From assembly GCA_903917305.1 (NCBI GenBank), contig CAIXAA010000342.1, positions 1 through 8,487 on the forward strand: a stretch of DNA of 8,487 nt, given 5' to 3'. The stretch comes from an uncultured Myxococcales bacterium. GTDB lineage: Bacteria > Myxococcota_A > UBA9042. How positions within the stretch are numbered: position 1 is the first letter of the stretch; each line of letters starts with the position of its first letter. This document shows positions 1 through 4,563 of the stretch, one piece after another. The notes under the pieces were generated by a model. It was not told where the DNA came from, did not search any database, and saw only the letters and a list, made by a program, of their open reading frames with translations. The position numbers were made by a program, and so were the translations under genes.

Positions 1-2
1 AC

Positions 3-584
3 GCCGCGCGGGCCAGCCACCAGGCGGGGCAGCTGCGCGAGGCCGAGACGCGCTACCGCCAGTTCCTCGCGCTGCCGACCCACGACAAGGCGGTGGACAC
101 GAAGGTCGCGGGCTATCTCCACGAAATCCGTGTGCATTTCGAGCAGGAGCAGGCCGCGGCCAAGGCGCGCGAGGCGCATGCCGAAGCCGCGCGCAAGCTG
201 GCGCAACAGCAGCCGCAGACGGTGCCGCCGCCGACCGTACGCAAGGCCGCGCCGGATCGCACGCCGGGCATCGCGATGACGGCAGTGGGCGTGGCAGCGG
301 CCGTGACGGCGGGCATCCTGGCGTGGCACTTCGCCGACGCGCAGCAGACGCTGAACAAGCAGACGAGCACGTTCGACCAGGATCACCTCATCGCGACCAT
401 CACCTGGAAGGACGCCAACGCCGCGCGCGACAGCATCGGCCGCTACAAGACCGGCGCCGCCGTCACGGGAGGCGTCGCCGTCGCCGCCCTCGGCGCGGGC
501 GTCTGGTGGCTCGTCGCGCCGGAGAGCTGGCCGTTCGCGGTCACGCCCAGCCCAAGCGGCGTTTCGCTCAGCGGTTCCTTCTGA
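3..584 (+). CDS. C-terminal part of a TPR-like protein with two membrane helices (5' end outside window)
   Basis: The frame is open from position 3 to the TGA at 582-584, so 193 residues of a longer protein are visible. A GTG at 93 could be read as a start, but the coding signal continues upstream of it and reads like the end of a TPR helix pair (QAGQLREAETRYRQFLALP), so I treat the gene as truncated by the window edge. A long charged helix rich in Ala, Glu, Lys and Gln follows (EQEQAAAKAREAHAEAARKL), then a Pro-rich linker (QTVPPPTVRKAAPDRTP). Two hydrophobic segments come next: IAMTAVGVAAAVTAGILAWH and, after about 50 polar residues, TGGVAVAALGAGVWWLV. The tail is short and polar. The look is of a membrane-anchored scaffold or envelope protein with its TPR part on one side of the inner membrane. 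No catalytic motif is visible and the function is unknown. hisH starts 40 bp downstream on the same strand. Confidence 0.75.
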   Translation, partial: AARASHQAGQLREAETRYRQFLALPTHDKAVDTKVAGYLHEIRVHFEQEQAAAKAREAHAEAARKLAQQQPQTVPPPTVRKAAPDRTPGIAMTAVGVAAAVTAGILAWHFADAQQTLNKQTSTFDQDHLIATITWKDANAARDSIGRYKTGAAVTGGVAVAALGAGVWWLVAPESWPFAVTPSPSGVSLSGSF

Positions 585-624
585 TGCCGCGACAGCCGAC
601 GCGGGTTGGCAAGGATGTCTGCCG

Positions 625-1233
625 ATGATCGCCATTGTCGACTACGGTGCCGGCAACGTCGCGAGCGTGCACAAGGCGCTCGCCCACCTGGGACAAGATT
701 CGATTCTGACAGCGGATCCAGCGATCCTGCGCAGTGCGGAGCGCCTGCTGTTCCCCGGTCAGGGCCACTTTGGCCAGGCCATGGCGCGCCTGCGCGAGAC
801 CGGCCTGGACCGCGTGCTGCTGGGCATCATCGAGCGCGGTACGCCGTTCGTCGGCATCTGCCTGGGCTTGCAGCTGTTGTTCGAGGCCAGCGACGAAGCG
901 CCCGGAGTGCCCGGCCTGGGCGTGTTGCGCGGCCGCTGCATGGCGTTCGCCGCGCCGCGCAAGGTGCCGCAAATCGGTTGGAATTCCGTGCGCGTCGTTC
1001 GTCCGGGTTCGCCGATGGACACGGTCGCCGCGGGGGAGCACTTCTACTTCGTGCACACCTACCACGCCGTCGCCGCCGAACCGCAGGACGTGGTGGCGGT
1101 GGCCGACTACGACGGCGACTTCACCGCGGCTGTGCAAAAAGACAATGTCTTTGCAGCGCAATTTCACCCGGAGAAGTCGGGGCGTGCCGGCCTTGCCCTC
1201 CTGCGGGCCTGCGTCGGAGGCCTCCCATGCTGA
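625..1233 (+). CDS. hisH: Imidazole glycerol phosphate synthase, glutamine amidotransferase subunit HisH
   Basis: This is the class I (triad) glutaminase subunit of IGP synthase in histidine biosynthesis. It hydrolyses glutamine and passes ammonia to HisF in the cytoplasm. The 202 residues match the usual length. Visible motifs are the N-terminal strand MIAIVDYGAGN, the oxyanion-strand motif PGQGHFG (44-50), the nucleophile elbow GICLGLQLL with Cys79, the QIGWN motif (116-120), YFVHTYH (141-147), and the end of the triad FHPEKS with His181 and Glu183. The ATG at 625 is preceded by AAGGA at 611-615, at usable spacing. An ATG at 614 is in another frame. No clear promoter or terminator is visible in the 40 bp after the upstream gene, so read-through from upstream is possible. 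The stop overlaps the hisF start (ATGCTGA), which suggests translational coupling and fits a 1:1 complex. Confidence 0.97.
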   Translation: MIAIVDYGAGNVASVHKALAHLGQDSILTADPAILRSAERLLFPGQGHFGQAMARLRETGLDRVLLGIIERGTPFVGICLGLQLLFEASDEAPGVPGLGVLRGRCMAFAAPRKVPQIGWNSVRVVRPGSPMDTVAAGEHFYFVHTYHAVAAEPQDVVAVADYDGDFTAAVQKDNVFAAQFHPEKSGRAGLALLRACVGGLPC

Positions 1234-1997
1234 CGCGCCGGGTCATCCCGTGCCTGGACATCCAAGCCGGTCGCGTCGTCAAAGGCGTGAACTTCCTGGG
1301 TTTGCGCGATGCCGGCGATCCGGTCGAGCTCGCGGAGCGCTATGACGCCGAGGGCGCCGACGAACTGACCTTCCTCGACATTCGCGCCAGCGATCAAGGC
1401 CGCGACATTCTTCTGGATCTGGTCACCCGCGTCTCGCAGCGCCTGTTCATTCCGTTCACGGTCGGCGGCGGGCTGCGGTCGGTCGAGGACATGCGCGCGG
1501 TGCTGCTCGCCGGCGCGGACAAGGTCAGCCTGGGTACGGCCGCGGTGCGCGATCCGCAACTCATTGCGCGCGCTGCGAATCAGTTCGGCAACCAGTGCAT
1601 CGTCGTGTCGCTGGACGTGCGCCGCATCGCGGGGCGCTTCGAGCTGACCAGCCACGGCGGCCGCGAGCCGACTGGCATCGATGCAGTGGCATTTGCCAGT
1701 CAAGTCGCAGCTTTGGGCGCCGGCGAGCTGCTCGTCAACGACATGGACGCGGACGGAACCGAGCGCGGCTTCGGCCACGAACTCAACCGCAAGATCGCAG
1801 ACGCAGTGAGGATTCCCATCATCGCCTCAGGCGGCGCGGGCAAGGTCGCGGACTTCGCGGACGCCGTGATCGAAGGCCACGTCGACGCCGTGCTGGCGGC
1901 CAGCGTGTTCCACTACCGCAAGATGACGATTGCCGAGGTCAAAGAAGACATGGCGCGACGCGGAGTTCCAGTGCGGCCGACCTACGTCGCTTCGTGA
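1227..1997 (+). CDS. hisF: Imidazole glycerol phosphate synthase, cyclase subunit HisF
   Basis: HisF is a (beta/alpha)8 barrel that converts PRFAR plus ammonia from HisH into imidazole glycerol phosphate and AICAR. The 256 residues are the normal length. Numbering coincides with the well-studied Thermotoga maritima enzyme: catalytic Asp11 (in VIPCLDIQ) and Asp130 (in VVSLDV), Lys19 in GRVVKG, and the ammonia-gate residues Arg5, Glu46, Lys99 and Glu167 are all in place. Phosphate-binding glycine stretches are seen at TVGGGLRS (78-85) and IASGGAGK (199-206), and the DADGTERGF loop lies at about 174-182. The ATG at 1227 has CGGAGG at 1215-1220, six bases upstream, inside the end of hisH. Its stop faces that of the next gene, nine bases away. 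An open frame continues upstream through hisH, but the conserved HisF start, the ribosome binding site and the length all support 1227. No other his gene is visible. Confidence 0.97.
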   Translation: MLTRRVIPCLDIQAGRVVKGVNFLGLRDAGDPVELAERYDAEGADELTFLDIRASDQGRDILLDLVTRVSQRLFIPFTVGGGLRSVEDMRAVLLAGADKVSLGTAAVRDPQLIARAANQFGNQCIVVSLDVRRIAGRFELTSHGGREPTGIDAVAFASQVAALGAGELLVNDMDADGTERGFGHELNRKIADAVRIPIIASGGAGKVADFADAVIEGHVDAVLAASVFHYRKMTIAEVKEDMARRGVPVRPTYVAS

Positions 1998-2001
1998 ACC
2001 G

Positions 2002-2019
2002 CGCGGCTACAGGGCCGCG
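2002..2019. terminator. Possible short hairpin between convergent genes
   Basis: CGCGGC (2002-2007) and GCCGCG (2014-2019) form a perfect six-base inverted repeat around a six-base loop, located where the hisF stop (1995-1997) and the opposing gene's stop (2007-2009) face each other. The position suits a bidirectional terminator. There is no T-run on either side, and hairpins like this arise easily in GC-rich DNA, so the call is weak. Confidence 0.25.
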
Positions 2020-3617
2020 TGATCGACTTCGACGCCGAGCCCTTCCAGCTCCTTGAGCACGCCCGCCACGCCCGCCTGCCGGTCGACGAGGTTCGGGTCA
2101 TAGACGCCGTCGGACGCGTACTTGCCCTTCTGGTACTCGGTCGTGCCGCTCCAAACGTACGGCGACTGCGTGCCTTGCTTGCGGTAGCCGGTGCCGTTGT
2201 ACTTCTCGAGACCTTCGAGGATGCCCTTGGTGAACCGGTCGCGCTCGCGCTGGATCGCGTCGACCGCCGCGTCCTGCCAGTTGTCGAAGTTGATCCCCTT
2301 GGGCACATGCGTCGTCGGCTTGCCGAGCGGATCGCCATTGTGCAGGTAGGTCTTGAAGTTGAAGCTCGCCTCGCGCATGTGGATGAGACCGACCACGTAC
2401 CACGGCAGCCCCGTGCGCGCCGACACCGGCACGTAGTCTTCCTTGTGCGCAATGATCAACCGAGCTTCGCGCGTCATCAGCCCCGCCGTCACCGGTCCGG
2501 TCTTGTTGACGGTCGCCTTCTCGTACATCTCGCGGTAGCGGCTCGCCAGCTGCACGTCCGGCGCGCCGACTTCGCCGGCCTTCATCCAGCCCGTCTCCAC
2601 CAGGTTCGTTTCGCGATCCAGGATGTAGCGCACTTCGGTCCAGTTGCCCGCCTGCTTCTCGACCGTGGCGCCCGTCAGCTCCAACGTGGCGCCGCGCTGC
2701 ACGACGATGCTGGTTTTCGTCCTGTCATCCGGCTGCTTGCGCAACGGCGCCTGGACCAGCGCCATCCGCGCACCTTCCGCACCGCCGCGGGTCGGCGTGT
2801 CCGCGTGCTGGTCGCCGGTCGCGTCGCGCTGCGGCCCCGGCGTCGTCGTCGCCGGCTGGTGCTGGGTCTGCGGCGGCGCCGGGCTCGGTCCCGTGTCGGT
2901 CTGCTGGTCCTGCGCCTTGGGCGGAGTCCACTCTTCCAGATAGTTTTCGACCACATAGCCGCGAGTACCGTCGACGTCGACCAGGATCCACGTCATCCCG
3001 GAGGCCTTGCGGCGGTCGTCGAAGATCTTGACCAGGCTGCCGCGGAGCAGCATCGCGATCACCGGCGCGGACATGCCCGCCTGCTCATGCAGCCGCAGGT
3101 GACCGATCACGGCGCGCATCCCAAGTGGCGCGGGCATCGGGGCTTGCGCGGCCGTCTCCGCCCCGGCGGCAGGCGTCTGGCCGTCGCGCGGCCCCGCGGT
3201 CTCCTCGATCAGGTAGCGGTCCGCGACATAGCCACCGACGCCGCCGACCTGCACGTAGACCCAGCTGGTGCCGTCCTGGTCGCTGCGGTCATCAAACGCC
3301 TGCACCAGCGCGGCCTTGGGCAGCACGCGCTGGATCGGCGCCTTCGTGCCGGGCGCACGCCGCAGGTTCAGGGCTTCCTTGACGCGGCGCGGACCGAGCG
3401 CAGCCGCCGCCGCCCCCTTCGGCTTGCCATCGTCCACTGCACCGGCGCCGCCAGGCCGCAGCCGTGCCGCACCTTCCGCATACGTCGCAGCAGGTTGCTC
3501 GCGCAATCCACCGGACTGGCTCTGCTGCTCCGTCCCTGCCGCGGGCGTCGAGGTTGCTGGAGCCGGACGCTGGTTCTGGGTCTGTTCAGGCAAGGTCCAC
3601 CTCGACGCGGCGCGCAC
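2007..3617 (-). CDS. Three SH3-like domains plus lysozyme-like C-terminal domain, no signal peptide
   Basis: Residues 1-75 are disordered and rich in Gln, Pro, Ala and Gly. Three bacterial SH3-like domains follow: about 77-138 (core LNLRRAPG... SWVYVQVGGVGGYVADRYL), 165-229 (MTWILVDVDGTRGYVVENYL) and a more divergent one at 283-350. A Pro/Gln/Thr-rich linker (230-282) separates the second from the third. Residues about 360-525 resemble a lysozyme-like family known from bacteria and phages: LPWYVVGLIHMREASFNF with Glu416 as the probable catalytic acid, then LHNGDPLGKP, HVPKG, the DNWQDAAVDAI helix, EKYNGTGYR, SPYVWSGT and GKYASDGVYD. The expected activity is cleavage of peptidoglycan glycan strands, with the SH3 domains binding the wall; this is inferred from family resemblance. 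There is no signal peptide or membrane segment. The GTG at 3617 has only a weak GAGAGA upstream. A TTG at 3593 has GAGG six bases upstream and fits the candidate promoter better, giving 528 residues. Confidence 0.85.
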   Translation of the reverse strand: MRAASRWTLPEQTQNQRPAPATSTPAAGTEQQSQSGGLREQPAATYAEGAARLRPGGAGAVDDGKPKGAAAAALGPRRVKEALNLRRAPGTKAPIQRVLPKAALVQAFDDRSDQDGTSWVYVQVGGVGGYVADRYLIEETAGPRDGQTPAAGAETAAQAPMPAPLGMRAVIGHLRLHEQAGMSAPVIAMLLRGSLVKIFDDRRKASGMTWILVDVDGTRGYVVENYLEEWTPPKAQDQQTDTGPSPAPPQTQHQPATTTPGPQRDATGDQHADTPTRGGAEGARMALVQAPLRKQPDDRTKTSIVVQRGATLELTGATVEKQAGNWTEVRYILDRETNLVETGWMKAGEVGAPDVQLASRYREMYEKATVNKTGPVTAGLMTREARLIIAHKEDYVPVSARTGLPWYVVGLIHMREASFNFKTYLHNGDPLGKPTTHVPKGINFDNWQDAAVDAIQRERDRFTKGILEGLEKYNGTGYRKQGTQSPYVWSGTTEYQKGKYASDGVYDPNLVDRQAGVAGVLKELEGLGVEVDHAAL

Positions 3618-3630
3618 AAGTTCTCTCTAC

Positions 3631-3658
3631 AGCTTAGGCAGCGCGCTCAGCGTGGCAA
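3631..3658 (-). promoter_or_regulatory. Candidate sigma70-like promoter for the lysozyme-like gene
   Basis: On the minus strand TTGCCA (3658-3653) is followed after 16 bases by TAAGCT (3636-3631). The -35 box matches five of six consensus bases and the -10 box three of six. Transcription would begin only a few bases before the GTG at 3617, but about 30 bases before the TTG at 3593, so if the promoter is real it favours the downstream start. The remaining part of the 115-bp gap (3618-3732) holds short GC-rich palindromes and no gene that I can support. Confidence 0.3.
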
Positions 3659-3732
3659 GCGACGGCCGCCGATGCGGGGGTGCGCGGGCCCCAGCGCAAG
3701 CGCAGCGGCAAGGGCAACCGCGCGTGGCGCCT

Positions 3733-4527
3733 CTACCACTGGCGCGTCGCGTACGGCTTGTCGCCCTGCCCCGCGTTGCGCGCCGTGGCAATGCGTTGGT
3801 TCTTCGAGACGAACATGCGCCGTTGCCAGCGCCGCTCCGCCGCGAGGGCGCCGTGTTCGCTCGCCCCCCACGCCTCGCCGAACAGGTGCTTGGCCGCAGC
3901 CACCGCGTCCGGCGACCGGGTGCGGATCTCCTCGACCAGCTCACGCGCGGCGCCCAAGGGATCCGTCTCGACGCGGGTGACCAGGCCCAGCGCCGCCGCT
4001 TCCTGCCCGCTGACGATGCGGGCGCTGAACGTCAGGTCGAGCGCCACGTCCTTGCTGACCACGTCGCGCAGCAGCACCGTGCCGGCCATGTCCGGAATCA
4101 GGCCCCATTTTGCTTCCATCACCGACAGTTTCGCGTCCGGCGTGCACAGCCGGATGTCCGCGCCCAACGCCAGCTGCAACCCGGCGCCGAAACAGTTGCC
4201 GTGGATCGCTGCGATGACCGGCACCGAGAGTTCGCGCCACACGAGGCACATGTTCTGGAAACGATTGGCAGTCGGCTTGAACAGCGCCAGGAAGGCGAAC
4301 GCCGCGCGCGCCGGCTTGGACAGCACGGACTTCACGTCGAGGCCGGCGCAGAACGACGGGCCTTCGCCGTGGAGGATCACCGCGCGAATCTTCTTGTTTC
4401 CCTTGAGGGATCGCCCGGCGGCATTGAGCTCGTCGATCATTTGCAGATCGACGCCGTTGTGCTTGTCGGCCCGCGTCAGCCGGACGTAGGCGATGGTGTC
4501 TTCGATCTCGACGGTGACGCGCGGCAT
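3733..4527 (-). CDS. Crotonase-family enoyl-CoA hydratase/isomerase
   Basis: This is a 264-residue cytoplasmic acyl-CoA enzyme of the crotonase superfamily, probably a trimer or hexamer like its relatives. The first oxyanion-hole segment is GEGPSFCAGLDVKS (54-67), and the second is HGNCFGAGLQLALGADIRL (109-127). The active-site segment is MEAKWGLIPDMAGT (137-150), followed by the SARIVSGQEAAALGLV helix (168-183) that is diagnostic of the family. Aligned to rat crotonase, the Glu164 equivalent is present (Glu138) but the Glu144 equivalent is Gln118. Asp146 lies where dienoyl-CoA isomerase has its Asp204. This pattern suggests a double-bond isomerase or another crotonase reaction rather than a classical hydratase, and the substrate cannot be told. 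The ATG at 4527 has AAGGAG (4538-4533) five bases upstream. It follows the beta-helix gene by 36 bp and may share its transcript. No other beta-oxidation gene is visible. Confidence 0.92.
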   Translation of the reverse strand: MPRVTVEIEDTIAYVRLTRADKHNGVDLQMIDELNAAGRSLKGNKKIRAVILHGEGPSFCAGLDVKSVLSKPARAAFAFLALFKPTANRFQNMCLVWRELSVPVIAAIHGNCFGAGLQLALGADIRLCTPDAKLSVMEAKWGLIPDMAGTVLLRDVVSKDVALDLTFSARIVSGQEAAALGLVTRVETDPLGAARELVEEIRTRSPDAVAAAKHLFGEAWGASEHGALAAERRWQRRMFVSKNQRIATARNAGQGDKPYATRQW

Positions 4528-4528
4528 G

Positions 4529-4552
4529 GCGGCTCCTTGCGGGGTGAGCCGC
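4529..4552 (-). promoter_or_regulatory. Inverted repeat covering the ribosome binding site of the crotonase gene
   Basis: On the minus strand GCGGCTC (4552-4546) pairs perfectly with GAGCCGC (4535-4529) across a ten-base loop. The right arm contains the last three bases of the AAGGAG ribosome binding site, and the rest of that site lies in the loop. The stem ends one base before the ATG. In RNA this could reduce translation of the crotonase or act as a weak attenuator between the two genes. No T-run follows, so an intrinsic terminator is unlikely. Confidence 0.35.
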
Positions 4553-4563
4553 GAGCGTAGCCG

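Noticed and set aside
93..584. A complete 163-residue protein starting at GTG 93
   Set aside because: The frame stays open and protein-like up to the window edge, with a TPR-like helix immediately before this GTG, and I see no strong ribosome binding site for it.
606..1226. In-frame upstream extension of hisF through hisH, as if a fusion
   Set aside because: The extension reads hisH out of frame and gives Arg-rich sequence; hisF has its own ribosome binding site and its canonical N-terminus at 1227.
625..1997. hisH-hisF as a specialised pair for surface-polysaccharide amidation
   Set aside because: Such pairs sit with a WbpG-type amidotransferase partner and glycan genes; none is visible, and all residues for normal IGP synthase are present.
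2019..3980. Long plus-strand open frame (653 codons) across the lysozyme-like gene
   Set aside because: It is antisense to a gene with clear SH3-like and lysozyme-like motifs, its translation is Arg-rich and unlike any family, and long antisense frames are expected at this GC content.
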